A model generated the notes under the pieces. It ran no database searches. It was not told the DNA's origin and saw nothing but the letters and a program-made list of their open reading frames with translations. From assembly GCA_024349245.1 (NCBI GenBank), contig JALDNG010000007.1, forward strand, positions 5,196,501 to 5,260,500: 64,000 nt of DNA, read 5' to 3'. Each line of letters opens with the position of its first letter. Position 1 is the first letter of the stretch. The position numbers and the translations under genes were made by a program. Shown piece by piece: positions 1 through 13,024 of this stretch. The stretch comes from Neodontobutis hainanensis (taxonomy: Eukaryota > Chordata > Actinopteri > Gobiiformes > Odontobutidae).

Positions 1-3000
1 TTGAATTAAAATAAACAAAGAAATTGAAAGCCTAAGACTATCCACAAGGGTCTGCATGATTGGCCATTATTTCTAGCAATGCAAAAGTGTGAATGCCACA
101 TGAAAGATTACAAAGAGTTTAAACAGTTTTCTGTGAGTCTGTGTGTATTGAGCACGTTATGTTTGATTTTTGATGTATTGTGCAGGCCTACTGTTTTTTG
201 TCTATCACCTGCTACTTGTGTTTCTTTACAGTTGTTATTTATTTCTATTCACTCTGCCCTCTTTTTTGTTGGTGAGTATAAATTTTTGTCAAATAAACTG
301 TGGGCGCTGATCCAACAGGATAACTGGACTGCCTTCGGAGCCCTGACTACTGACTGCCTTTGTACGTGGATCTGCCCCACAGTTCACTCTATTGTTGATG
401 CTCACTGGACAGTCTGTGACTGATTACAATTAAACTGTCAGAATGGTGTTTGGAGGCCAACCAGCCCTCCCTGTCAGGATTCTCTGTTCAAGTCTTTTAT
501 TGAGACAAAAAAGTGGTCAGTGATGTAGTCTCTTGGATTTCCTGGTGTTGGCTTGTACAAGTAACACAGTGCCTTTTATTCTGCTGAGCTTCTGCCTGCA
601 TTTTAGTCACACAGAGCTGAGATGTGATGGACTTTGTTGTTAAAATGGTTTTTCAATTACGGTTTTTAGTGTACATCTTGAAACTTTATAGAATGGATTC
701 ACTGAATAGGGCCATTATAAGCTGAACTTAAAACAGTGTCACATTTTCTGGTCCGGTTTGTAATTGTCTCTGTAGTCTACTTTGATGTTAGCAGGACCAA
801 AGCCCTCTTTGTTTTGCTGTGCTGAACTCTTGCACGTAATATTCATTACTTCAGTTAGTTTGTATGATGCATGGTGCTGTTAACGCTGCATTTTCTTTAC
901 TGTGCTCTTTTCCTTTTGCATCTGCTCAAGCTCAGCTAAGTGGCATTTACACATAGTATCCAACTATCCTATGTTTTTGAAAGAACACTTTTATTCAACA
1001 GAGATCAACAAGCTTTGTAATTGAGTTGCGGCATTGCTATTTTTTAATCTGACACATTTCTATTTGCTGCAGTGAGCTGTAGTGTGCTTTCAAATTAAAA
1101 CACAAAGTCATTCACCTCACTGACATTGACTGCTGTGCTTTCTGCTTGTGAATGATCAATTCACTCTGATGCCACCTTTTGTAATGTATTAAATACCCTC
1201 AGCTGCATTCATAGTGGAAAATATGAAGTCCACTTTGGTTATTCTAGCATTAATGTCAAGATTCAAACCTGAATGTTTCCTGTCTCATGATCTGATGGCG
1301 GTAAAGAACAAATACAAAACAAGTGACATTACATACAATACTTGTGTAGAGCATTTAACATAATGAACTTGTAACATTTGGAAAGAAACCACCTGCCAAT
1401 ACAAAATGCCTCTGCTACCTTTTTCCAGTCTGTGGTTGATTTTATTAAATCATTGTGTGGAGGTTTTTGGCTGAGACTCATTCATTGTTTGAGCAAATAT
1501 AGTTCAAGATATTTGATGAGATATTAGTCTCTGGCAATGTGCACTGATAGTCATATTGGTATTAATACACAAGTGAACCTTCAGGCAGAAGACTAACTAA
1601 GACAAATTGAAGAAATTAGTTATTCAGTGCCCACACCAACACCAACAAGACCAAGGACAAATAAACCACGGAGTTAGAGTTACAATGTTTCATATTTGAC
1701 ATTTTATGCAACAATGTAATAAAAATAAATTTACAGAATCTGTCTCAGCAGCACAGTCAATGAACCAAAAGGGAGAATATTATCTTTTTGTTGTTAATTG
1801 TGGCTCACATTTAACAAGCAGCATAGCCTTACCTTACACATATAAAATAATTAGAATTGTCCTATTTCTGCCGAAGCAGTGGTGGATGTTATACAGCAAT
1901 TTTACTGTAATTATTACAACCAATCCTGTCTCACATTTTTTGTCCAAACAAGCCACAGACTTTGACACTTTAGCTTACTCCACATTCATAAGTGAGCCAT
2001 GAAACAAGGGCCTCAAGTGTTTCTATGTGGCATTTTAGTGCAGGCTGACAGGTCCGCTTCAGTTTGTGTGCATCTTACTATTGTGTGTGCCGAGCACCGC
2101 ACTGGACTGTTCAAGTAGATGAAGTGATCCAAGTGAGAGCTGTGGAGGAGTCCGCTCCAACAGCGCAGTGAATGATAGTCCAGTTACAGCTGCACTTCAC
2201 ACAGCCAGAAGAGTGGGGAAAGGTGGGGATGCAATGTGGGAACCCTACTCCAACGTTTTATATGAAGAGCACTTGCAGCTTGCAAATTGGCCACTTTTCA
2301 ACCAGACATGGTTTAAACAAACAGGCCACACAAAAGCAAGATGCATTTGGTGAATGTGGCTCAGCGGACTGCATTAATGAGAATAATGCTCAGAGTTTGT
2401 TTGTCCTTGGCCACCACTGCCACATGAATTTTTAATGCTCAGACCTTCATAGCCGTGTCAGTGACCTGAGAGTCGCTATTTGTAAAGTGCCACTTTGTAG
2501 AACCATTACAACACTTTGCAAACATGAGAGCACTTTGAAAATTGCTCTAAAATTATTCTGTAAGGTTTTTACGTAAGTTTCAGAAAGGTAGCTGCCAGAA
2601 AAGATTGGACGTCATGCTTCCATATCGTTTCCATGCAGTTTCTACTGTGTCAGTAAGTTAGACAAAGAATTAAGGGTTTCAAAATTAGAATGTCCGAGTG
2701 CTCCGAGTTCTTTCACAAAAGAAGTTCTCTTAAGACTGAAGTGACCTGAAGTGATCCTACACATTACCCAGTCAGGTCCTTCTCTGTTTGATATGCAAGT
2801 TCCTGTTTGAGGACTAAAGGAGAAAAAAGAAATGCTTGGGGAAATTCAGCGGAAGCTAGAATCTGGCAGCTGTTAGGCCTGTTTGAGTGGTGATGGCTAG
2901 ATTCTGATAGGAGGCCTGCATCTGAAAGTATTATATACTAAATGGAATTGGTTTACGGTTCAAAATAGCTTTAACATTAATTGAGGGAAAGGGACAGGTG

Positions 3001-5960
3001 TGATTGATTTGTTTTGCTGTGGTTGACAGAGCTACAGTAGGTACAGAAATAGAAACAGAGAAACGTCTATTCTTACACAAATTGCTTCTTCCTATAAAGT
3101 TCTTTAAAGTTAGACAAATGTAACAGAAATGGTGACATTACTTTTTCTAACTAATTTGAAAAAAATAATAAATTAACATAGGTCTTTGACGTGAGGTCCT
3201 TGGTGCAGTTTGGGTATAATTTATCTGAACTGCCTCAAAGCAATGTATCAGCCTGAAGATTTTGTCGTCAGGTTGAGCTGTAGAAGAAAGAAACCATAAG
3301 GGGAATTAAGTTTATCACAATGGCAGAACCTAACCAGCACCTAACCTTTAAGACATGTTTGAGGGGTGGTCTTTTTTTGCTTCAGGTGACCTTGTCAACC
3401 TTGTGGCATATGCTATAGTTGATGTGTAACAATAAAGCAAAATGTAAGCAGAGCTTATTTTATAGCTCAAAAATTTGGGGCTGTGGGCTCCTAGCACAGC
3501 GGTGATGGTAACACTTTTTTTTTTTTTTTTTTTTACTAACTTCAAATTTTGTTGATGGGGGTGCCAATGAAAGTCACACATTTAGTGGCTTCAGCACTTT
3601 CAAAACAAAACCTCAAACAGACTTAAAATGATTGACTATTCTTTTGAAGGGATCCACAGAATCAGAGAAGACAGAAGTTGTAGCTGTGCATGTGATGTGC
3701 AATGCCACAATCTTTGATGACACTGAATAAACAATTATCTCTAAAAATGGCAGGATCTGTCACTTGAATAAGGCACACAAATTGGTATAACATTTGACTA
3801 CCTATAATAATTACTTTTTTACTGTACTTGTTAAGTCTTTGCAGTGCAGCGCAGGCCTCTTACCTCTTGCCAAGAGCAAGCCATTTCCTTATAAGTCATT
3901 ATTAGAGGAAACATGCTCAAGTATGAGGCCAATATTCTTTCTTTTTTCTACTAAGAGGAGCAGGAAATAAACAAATGCCTTATGAGAATGACAATATTTC
4001 TGTGTGGCCTTTCATAGCCAGGTATTCAGAAAATAGGTTTTGTCATAGCTCTAGTTGTTATGACCACCTACTCACCATGGTGGGAAGAATTTTTTGCTAA
4101 AGGAAAATCTACTTGTTCTTGTCTTTGTTATTTTGGTAAAGATTTTATTTGGCATATTTTGATATATAGGCATATTTTAATGTTTTGCGTTTACAATGGA
4201 ATTATATGAGGCTCATTTTATAATTTCTATTGCACTTGAACTCACACAAATGTATTCTCACTCATTCCCTTTATCAGAACTGACTCTGTGATATCCATCT
4301 CCTCCCATTTTTCACCTTGCGACTCTCATCACATCTGTGGAAGAGAATGAATAGGGGCACATAGGAGGGAGCATGTCCATCAGTTTATCTGCTGCCGGAG
4401 TAAATTTGACAATCATTCAGCAATGAGATGAAAGATTTGTAAGGGGTTTTATATCTCGAAGGGATTCAAAGGGACATTTCTTAGCGACAACTGATGCCGC
4501 TGACAATCTCGTGCCCTGTTACAGGTCGGACTGATGATTAATTCATGTCTGCATCGCCATGCTTAACAAGGCTGTGCAGTTAGTGGGCGGGGATGGGGGC
4601 GCACTCGTGGAGCTTTGATATGCTACATTTAAGGCTGTGTCACACATTAATGACTTCTTTGAGCTGGGAAACGAGCATCATTATCTCCATCCAAAGGAGG
4701 AGGATGAGAGATTTCAGCACAGCTTGGATAAAAAGCTGGTGTGGATTCAGTGCATGTGTGTCAAAGAGAGCATGCCTGTGCAGTAGCATTTTTTCAAGAA
4801 TCGGTTTCAATTTTTGACCATTAAATTGACAGCCAAAACTTCAAAGTGGGGACAGTTTGTTTGAGAGTGACATCAGAGTTAGGTGGCAGTGAATACAATA
4901 TGGCAACCAAGTACATACATTCAAGAGATACACTGAGAAAGAATGATAATAATATCAAAATTCCTTGTTTTAAAGAAATTCATGACATGCCCCTTAAAAA
5001 TGAGGACAATGGCTAGTATTTTCACACCTTTTCTTACAATGTCTGTACCCATACCTGGGCCATGTTTTATTAAAAAAAAATCCCACTTTTTTTTTTTTTT
5101 TTGACTGTTAAGAGGCTTTTCATGCTTCTACATTTATTCCATCACTTCACAGCTGCAGCAGTGAGAAGGGTTGGGGGTCACGGCAAAGTAGAGAGAGCTG
5201 GATGAGTGAGAGGGTTTAAGTTCATGCAGAGAGTGGAGGATTGTATATTTCCTAAGAAAACAGGAGCAGTCATTTGAGTGGAGGTCATGGCCATTTCTGT
5301 GCATGTTGATAGAATAGGTGGAAGCGTTGGAGGAGAAAGGCCTCTTACAACTAAATGAACTAAAAGCTCTTGGTTTGAATGCTCTTCAGCCTATACTCTG
5401 CCACATGTACTCCACCTGGAATAAAGCGCTCGGGTCAGAAGGGATGCTTTTTTAAAGCTTTTAGGCTAACTTTGATTCCCACTTAAAAAGCGCTCTAGTT
5501 CACATTCTCTTTGGAAGAGTTCATCAACAATTTTGGCTTATTAGTATTAGTATAGTGGAAATGATAGATGGCAAGGATCTTGGGCCAGATTAAAACAACA
5601 GCAATCATCGTTTTTTTGTTGTACATGTATCCAGAGTTTTATCATTTATAATAAAAGTATCCAGATTGTTTTATTTATTCTTGTGCTGAACATTATTTTT
5701 CTATGTATTTAGGTCAGAATAATGCTCCTAAATAAGGAAACCTGTCTAGCATTTCCATGAGAACTAATTTCTAATCTATTTGTAGGAGCAGGTGGTGGTG
5801 GGCATCAGTCTATTTAATCTTGCAGAAAAAGGATTGATGTGACAACATTTAATAGTGATATTATTGCTTGTATTATAAACAAGACATGAAGTCATGCCTT
5901 TCTAAAATTGTTACTTTGAACGCAGTAGAACAAGCATTTGTTTCAGAAGAGGTTATGTTA
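1..5960. other. non-coding region upstream of mccc2
   Basis: No coding exon with flanking splice sites, and no recognisable protein, is visible here. The open frames present are short and resemble no family I know. The stretch holds ordinary AT-rich sequence, a T20 run at 3515-3534 and a shorter one near 5090. Around 4400-4600 the sequence is more complex and could be conserved regulatory DNA. The 79-423 open frame covers a stretch with an AATAAA motif and no other gene hallmark; a retroelement remnant or an exon of an upstream gene cannot be excluded. Confidence 0.6.
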
Positions 5961-5968
5961 CTGTAAAT

Positions 5969-5982
5969 CCACAAGGTGGCAG
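5969..5982 (+). promoter_or_regulatory. CTCF-like motif (13 of 14 to core consensus)
   Basis: CCACAAGGTGGCAG fits the vertebrate CTCF core CCASYAGRKGGCRS with one mismatch, at the fifth base. It lies in the same orientation as the better match about 750 bases downstream. A motif alone does not show occupancy. Confidence 0.35.
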
Positions 5983-6578
5983 CATGGAGCTGGACATTTT
6001 TAGCCTGTGAATGTAGCCTCCTTTCTCAGCGTTTTGAACTTTAAATACATTTATGATGTTCTAAAATATGAAATAAGTATTATTGAGTGAATTTTTAAAA
6101 CATATTGTACTCTCATCTTGTAGGGGCATGCCACTAACTCACTGGTGCTGTGCTAGTGTGAATCTGTATCTTCTGTTGGACAGCATGTTATACATAATAT
6201 TCATTGTTATGCTGTCAATAGTATTGGCAGCTTCAAATATTTTTTGATATTAAGGATCCATTCCTAGGCTATTATGCACACCAATCTTGATGGGATGTGT
6301 TAAATAGTCTACCTATAACCAACCTAAAATATATAAAAAATAAAGAACCTACCAATATTATTTGTTAGTGGTTACAGGAATGCAATGACAACTTTTGCAT
6401 CACTGTAGAACTGAGCCTGTTTCTGTAAGGTATACCTGAGATATTTTTATAAAAAAGCCCTGACAGACTGCTTGGAATTCTTGGGTGAAGGAGACATTTT
6501 GGCAACCCGTCTCTGCCAGATACTGAACTGCTCCACAGAACATAACATTTTGGGAGGGTCTCCCTAAAATAAACCTTA

Positions 6579-6588
6579 AAACAAAACA

Positions 6589-6645
<57 letters not shown>

Positions 6646-6646
6646 C
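6579..6646 (+). repeat. (CAA)n microsatellite
   Basis: An A-rich lead-in with AAAAC units becomes an uninterrupted CAA/ACA trinucleotide run of about 18 units. Read on the minus strand it gives poly-Val and poly-Leu frames, which are not genes. It lies about 360 bases upstream of the mccc2 start codon. The A-rich lead-in could be the tail of an old retroposon, but no body was recognised upstream. Confidence 0.9.
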
Positions 6647-6724
6647 CATGTGTTATCTAGTATGTCTCTGTGGGAACTTGTCCAGCCTGCATTTGACATT
6701 TCCGACAGTAGTTAATTATATTTA

Positions 6725-6738
6725 CCAGCAGGTGGCAG
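6725..6738 (+). promoter_or_regulatory. CTCF-like motif (full core match)
   Basis: CCAGCAGGTGGCAG matches all 14 positions of the core CTCF consensus CCASYAGRKGGCRS. It sits about 270 bases upstream of the mccc2 start codon, in the promoter-proximal region. Occupancy is inferred only from the motif. Confidence 0.5.
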
Positions 6739-6911
6739 TGTTACACAACGCGTCCTGTTTGACATTTCCACTAGTTTAACCCAATGGTTTAACCTAGCCT
6801 CTACTGCAAGGAGTTTTTTGTTTTGGCAAAACCCGGTTGAGTCTAACGTTTCTATAGAAGCTAATGGTTGTTACCACCCCGGCTATTGACGAAGGAACAC
6901 AATCCGAAGTA

Positions 6912-6919
6912 TATAAAAG
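6912..6919 (+). promoter_or_regulatory. TATA-like box of mccc2
   Basis: TATAAAAG stands about 95 bases before the mccc2 ATG. That would place transcription start near 6940 and give a 5' UTR of roughly 65-70 bases. Housekeeping mitochondrial genes often lack a TATA box, so its use is uncertain. Confidence 0.35.
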
Positions 6920-7008
6920 CTCAATTTTAAAGGCATTATCAATGCTAGTTTAGCCAGTAAGCTAGTAGGTAGCTACATTGTCAAACACTTAAGATTAGAC
7001 ACGTGAAA

Positions 7009-10000
7009 ATGCTTGTTCGTACATTCAGACCGTGGCTACTGCGCTGCAGGAGTTTACCTGGGGCTTGTTCACGACCTTACCACGCCGACACAGTGGCTCG
7101 ACTGGGCTCTCAGCCTGATAAACACTCATCTGAATATCAGGTAGGTTAGCCAAATGCTAATGCTCAGTCCAGTAACCTTACTATTCAACTCTGGTCAGTA
7201 TGTGGTTCTGTAGGCCTAATGCAAGAACTTAATGAACGGATTTAACTTTTATAGACCACAGGAATAACAGAAGTTACAGTTAAGCGTGATAACAATGATT
7301 CAAAACCTTGACCCACTTTTGCTCATGTCTCGGCAGCACAGTACACTTTTAGTATTGACATTGTTGTTGACATTTAGCACCTTCTCCCTTCATGTACCTG
7401 TACTCTCTACAATAAATTAGAAATTTCATTTAGAAATATAGCTGCAAGCAGCCATGACGGGGCCAAGCACTAGGCCGGCATTCAATCTCATGCCGACATA
7501 GCCGGCAGCATCAGACCAATGGCAAATGTCTCTGATGACACATTTCTGCTGGCGCCGATTCACAATGCATGTATATTTTTTTTGGTATGATATAATCTGT
7601 TGTTTCTTTTCCAGGAAAATTACCAGCGCATGAAAGTTCTTGTTGATGAATTAAAAACACGGACTGACAAGATAAAACTAGGTGAGTACTGGTTAGTTTA
7701 AAACAGATTGATTCATTCACAGTTTAACACCAATGACTGATAATCATACAGTGTTATCTAAGGAGCTTTCCAAATGATCCGTGGTTGAGCAGTATTATTA
7801 AGTAATAGAGATTCTTGTTCTGTTTGTGTCTTTCTTTCTAGGCGGGGGTGAAAAAGCTAGAAAACTTCACACATCTCGTGGAAAGCTCTTGCCGAGAGAG
7901 CGTATAGACCGTCTCCTCGACCCAGGGTAATGTATTTATGTTTAAGAATGTCAACAATTATAATTTCACCTATGAGTTTTTAAGGTTTTTATTGTGTTTA
8001 TGCAACGTTTTCACAGGAGCCCCTTTCTGGAGTTTTCTCAGTTTGCAGCGTATGACCTTTATGGAAAAGAGGAGGTGCCTGCTGGAGGTATCATTACCGG
8101 GATAGGTCGTGTCTCTGGGTAAGTTCATTTGTTTCCATATCACATCTGGATCAGGAACATTTGTAAAATGGCATGTATTTATTTATTTTTTCTACTCACA
8201 GGGTAGAATGTGTGATTGTTGCAAATGATGCTACTGTCAAAGGGGGAACTTATTATCCAATCACTGTGAAGAAACACCTTCGTGCACAAGAAATAGCACA
8301 GCAGAACAATTTGCCTTGCATTTATTTAGGTGAGCTAGAAAAATGTACATGATATATGTTTATTAGGACAAATACATAAGCATACAAAAAGTTGTATTTT
8401 GATCATAGTCATCTCAGTTATCTCAGCAGATGACAAGACAAAATTGTGTGTTTTATTTATTATTTTATAATTCCATAATTATCATATCTTCTAAACTTTC
8501 TTTAGTGGATTCTGGAGGGGCCAATCTCCCCAGACAGGCTGATGTCTTTCCAGATCGAGATCACTTTGGTCGGATTTTCTTCAACCAAGCTAATCTGTCC
8601 TCACAAGGAATAGCACAGGTGAGTGTGTTCATCCTAAAACAGTTATCCAAGTTACAAAATGTCAAGTTTTCCAAGATAGACAAATTGAAATATTATAATG
8701 TGATTATACACTCTTGACAACACATTTATGACTGATGTGTTCCATTTACTTCAACCATATACTTCAACCTTTTACACAATGCACCATTTATTGGTCAGTT
8801 GTCCTAGTCTTCTAAAAAAGACAGTTTTATGAATGTAGTCAATTTTTACATAGTGATTAAACAGTGACTAAAATGTAGTCCATCTTCTCTGTCCCTGCTG
8901 CAGATTGCCGTTGTCATGGGATCCTGTACTGCAGGAGGAGCCTATGTGCCGGCCATGGCTGATGAAAGCATTATTGTACGGAAGCAAGGAACCATTTTCC
9001 TGGGTGGACCTCCTTTGGTACCGTGATTATTTTATCCCATTTTTCATAGCTTTGTTTGTTTACTTTTATTCACTGTCAGTGTTTTTTGTTATGTTTTTCA
9101 GGTGAAGGCAGCTACTGGGGAAGAAGTATCTGCTGAGGACCTTGGTGGGGCTGATTTACATTGCAAGTAAGAAAAAAAGAATGTTATGTTTAATAATTTA
9201 TCTTTTTTACTTATTATTGATTTATTTTCTTCTTATTTTATTTCCAGAAAATCTGGTGTAACAGACCACTACGCTTTAGATGATAACCATGCACTCCATT
9301 TAGCAAGAAAAGCAGTCAGAAGTCTCAACTACAGGAAAAATATTGAAGTAGGTCTTCAGATTGGTGGCAGTTATACAGCTGATGCGATGATGCATTTGCA
9401 GTACATTTATGAAGACTGTGTTTGTATGTTTCAGGTGACCACAGAGCCAACTGAAGCCCCTCTCTTTCCTGCCGATGAGCTCTATGGCATAGTTGGAGAT
9501 AACCTAAAACGCAACTTTGATGTCAGAGAGGTACATACTAGACTTGTGTAAATAATGGTTTGGATTTTTAAATGATTTTGAAGAATTCATAGCTCCTACG
9601 GAACAACCATTTTTATGCATTTAGTCAGACTTTAGTTTCTTTGCACTTTCTGTTGCTCAGGTTGTTTTTTTCTTTTTTCTTTTTGAAGCTTTAAATGACA
9701 GTTTAGTATGGATAAACAATTTATCTTTTTTCAGTTCTTTACCCAGTAGAGCTATGGATTATAATCAATCAAATCCTCTAAAACAAGTGTGGGTGGTGTT
9801 AAAATTGTCCTTTCACATTTTTTGGCGTTCAGCTTTAAAACATTTTCTACTCGTTTTGTTTCTTGATTCCAGGTAATTGCAAGAGTAGTAGACGGCAGTA
9901 AGTTTGATGAGTTCAAGGCTTTCTATGGAGATACACTAGTTACAGGTAAAAATAAGAGAAAAGGAAATACTTTATTTTTATGGATAATCCAACTCAGTAT

Positions 10001-12824
10001 TAACTTTTATTTTGTGCCCTACAGGTTTTTCTAGAATATTTGGTTACCCTGTTGGTATTATTGGCAACAATGGAGTCTTGTTTTCAGAGTCTGCCAAAAA
10101 GGTAAACATTATTTTATTAAATGGTGGAAAACTGAATACCATTTCCTTTTTTGTTTTAAAATATAGATTAAAACTCTTGACTACCTTGTTTGTAAAAATC
10201 CACAAGTACAAGTTTTAAAGATCTATCTCAAAATTTGAAGGACTTTGACATAATACTGAAGATGTGCTGGTAGAAATTCAACAGAGGTTGGCTCCATGCA
10301 CATTAATAGTTATTAGTTCTTCTCTCTTGAGCAAGATGTAGCCTTTGTTGACTCCTTTTTACATAAACCAGTAAAAGGTATCTCTTTTATACTGGCACAG
10401 AGAGGGGACTGAGGTTCCCTTGTACAATAAAGTATTTTTTTCTCTGATGAATAACACAGTAATAACCCAGCATTCTCATAATTCAGTTCATTCACAAGCC
10501 AATCTACTGTGGACAAGACTGAACACTACACTGCCTCCAGAGATATCTGGAGATCAGCTTGTCATTATACAATTGTATGCTTTTCAAACTGGTTTTAAAT
10601 TAAATTACAAGCTTGACTTGGAAAGGGTTTCTTACATTTATTTTTCTCCAAGGTCTGAATTTGATGGTGTGAGCATCAGTTATCTCATCAGTGTAATCAC
10701 TGTTATAGTGTGTGGCTGTGTTTCAGACCACCAAAAAATCAATACAGCACACGTCGCATCATTTTTATGACACCCTTTCATTGCTTAAGACATGTTTGAG
10801 GTTTTACTTTGCAAACTGTTGAAAGCTTTTCCCAGGTGTCTTGTGTTATTGAGCGAAAGACACAAACAGGAAAAAAATTAAATCAATTCTGTGCATCTTT
10901 TTTGTCTTATGCAACATGTGGCGCTCAATCTTAAATCTCTTAAAACTCTGTTACTTTTCAATGTATCTCTGGGAGTTTTCCTAAGCTAGCTGCCAAAATG
11001 AAAAAAAACAACAATAATTTAACAAGTCAAATACATGGAAATTATGCTTTTTCATACAGTTCACTGTGTAGTTTGTACATTTGTGCAGCTCTTTTGTTGC
11101 TGTTCTGTAATTACTGTGGCAACACCTACAGGAATAAAAAGCAGTTGTGCATGACCTGATTAATACACTTTTCTTTCTTTCTTTTTTTGCTCCTGCTCAC
11201 TATAAAATCAATTACCATTATATTTCTCCCTAGGGAACACATTTCATTGAACTGTGCTGCCAACGAAACATTCCACTTATTTTTCTCCAAAACATCACAG
11301 GTCAGTGGTCATTTCTCTTGTTTGTATTTATGATTGTCATGAATTAATGAGCATATTAATGCAGTCATTTTCTATATGAACATGCATATCAGCAGTTCAG
11401 ATTATAAGTCGGTTTTGACATTTTACACACTCTCTCTCCAGGCTTCATGGTGGGCAGAGAGTATGAGGCTGGAGGAATTGCCAAAGATGGAGCTAAGATG
11501 GTGACTGCAGTCGCCTGTGCCAGTGTGCCCAAGGTTACTGTGATTATTGGAGGTTCCTACGGTGCAGGAAACTATGGCATGTGTGGTAGAGCCTACAGGT
11601 ATAAAGCATGAACCTATATGTCACAGTTACTGGGTGTATCTGAGATGTTAGGTCCAACATTACTTTCTGTCCTCGCAGCCCTCGCTTTCTGTACATGTGG
11701 CCGAACTCTCGGATTTCAGTGATGGGCGGTGAGCAGGCTGCCACTGTGCTGGCTACCATCACCAAAGATCAGAGGGCACGCGAGGGAAAGGAGGTAATCA
11801 TTCATATTAATTATCACAGTTTAAAGTCGAGCGGAGGATACGCTGCCAAAATCATAAACATTATGAACCACACTTGTCTTTGTGGAGTGGTTTGACTCAA
11901 TTATAGAATAAAATCAAGTGGCTGTAATTGGACTGTATTAGAAAGGCTGTTATGGGTTTATTGAGAATACATTATAAGCTTTATTAGATACTTGGTTGTG
12001 TAATTCAGTTTAGTCAAGGGTGTTGTAATGTGTGTGTGCAATTTATAATTTATCTCAAAATCCATCCAAACATGCTTTATTTTACAGTGCCTGCAGAAAG
12101 CTCTCTTAAGCATCAGAAATATAGATGTGAGTAATAAAAGGTGTTTCTATCATTTCAGTTAACAGCAGAACAGGAAGCTGCCATGAAGGAACCGATTGTT
12201 CGTCGCTTTGAGGAAGAAGGCAACCCTTACTATTCCAGCGCCAGGTGAGACTTTCTCATCATAGTTTTATTTTGTACTTTTTTTTCTTTTCCGGAGTGAT
12301 TCAGTACTGATTACGTAAGTTGGCCTAACAAATGTAATTTTGTCTCGATGATGAGAAGATTGACGATTCCAGGCACATTCTTATAAAATGTCTTCTTTGT
12401 GATTAGTATCAACTGATTGCTTTAATTCAGTGTTTTAGGAGTAAAGAAAGAACAAATAAAAATAAATCGAGATGTCCAGATGAAAGTAATTGCAGTACAG
12501 CATAATACATGTCTGTGACCTTGAGCGAGCGCTGGAGAGGAAACAGACAGTTCTTGATTAAGACAAGAGGGCATTAAAACAGGAAGATGAGTGTCACAGC
12601 ATCTTGATTAAAGTCTCCAATAATAGAGCTGTACTAATGTGCTACAGGAAGCGTCAGATGAATGAGGCATAATGTGCATCTAATAATGTGATGATTTTTT
12701 TTGCAGGCTGTGGGATGATGGAATTATTGATCCTGCTGATACTCGTCTGGTTCTTGGGCTCAGCCTCAGTGCAGCGCTCAATGCACCGACAAAAAAGACA
12801 CGTTTTGGAGTATTTAGAATGTAA
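7009..12824 (+). CDS. mccc2: methylcrotonoyl-CoA carboxylase beta subunit, mitochondrial (complete, 17 coding exons)
   Basis: Carboxyltransferase subunit of biotin-dependent 3-methylcrotonyl-CoA carboxylase, which pairs with MCCC1 in the mitochondrial matrix for leucine catabolism. Coding exons: 7009-7140, 7615-7681, 7842-7926, 8017-8118, 8202-8329, 8506-8618, 8904-9017, 9102-9166, 9248-9347, 9435-9530, 9873-9945, 10025-10101, 11234-11300, 11442-11598, 11679-11793, 12159-12244, 12707-12824. The joined frame is 1695 nt, 564 aa, about the vertebrate family length (human 563). All introns are GT-AG and phases agree. Residues 1-25 are Arg-rich without acidic residues, as in a mitochondrial presequence. 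The N-terminal carboxyltransferase half has the glycine-rich MGSCTAGGAYVPAM motif (214-227); the C-terminal half has GGSYGAGNYGMCG (443-455). Both glycine-rich loops are expected near the CoA/biotin oxyanion holes. The protein ends FGVFRM then TAA. The start has an A at -3. Confidence 0.97.
7435..7550. repeat. probable teleost interspersed repeat fragment in mccc2 intron 1
   Basis: The stretch beginning TATAGCTGCAAGCAGCCATG and continuing with GGGGCCAAGCAC resembles a short repeat I recall as scattered through many fish genomes. It is more GC-rich than its surroundings. The family name and exact borders are not known to me. Confidence 0.4.
10102..11233 (+). other. mccc2 intron 12, the largest intron of the gene
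   Basis: This 1.1-kb intron separates the exon ending SESAKK from the exon starting GTHFIELCC. An open frame at 10420-10770 within it has no splice context or recognisable protein and is a chance reading. No repeat or RNA gene was recognised. The other mccc2 introns are mostly 80-500 bases. Confidence 0.8.
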
Positions 12825-12997
12825 CACTAAAAAAAAATATCCATTTTAGTAAGATCATGTACAATAGATTCAATCAACAAAAACATAAACTTGGATCTCT
12901 TGGCATTTGGCTTTGATGACATTTCTGCAGTTGTGCCTTAGCTGTTACTCTTTTAGTGTAAATTATAGCTGTATGGTTTAATTTTGAAATCAATGTC

Positions 12998-13003
12998 AAT
13001 AAA
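12998..13003 (+). terminator. mccc2: mccc2 polyadenylation signal
   Basis: A canonical AATAAA lies 174 bases after the mccc2 stop and is followed by a GTGTGCTGT downstream element. This predicts cleavage near 13020 and a short 3' UTR of about 190-200 bases. Confidence 0.75.
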
Positions 13004-13024
13004 ATGTGTGCTGTAAAAATGTTA

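Noticed and set aside
79..423. 114-codon open frame near the left edge
   Set aside because: The protein is low in recognisable features, has no splice context and no family resemblance. A retroelement remnant is possible but cannot be supported.
6365..6699. Minus-strand open frames with long poly-Val and poly-Leu tracts
   Set aside because: They are translations of the (CAA)n microsatellite on the opposite strand, with no homology outside it.
10420..10770. 116-codon open frame in mccc2 intron 12
   Set aside because: No homology and no splice support; mccc2 reads cleanly across from exon 12 to exon 13.
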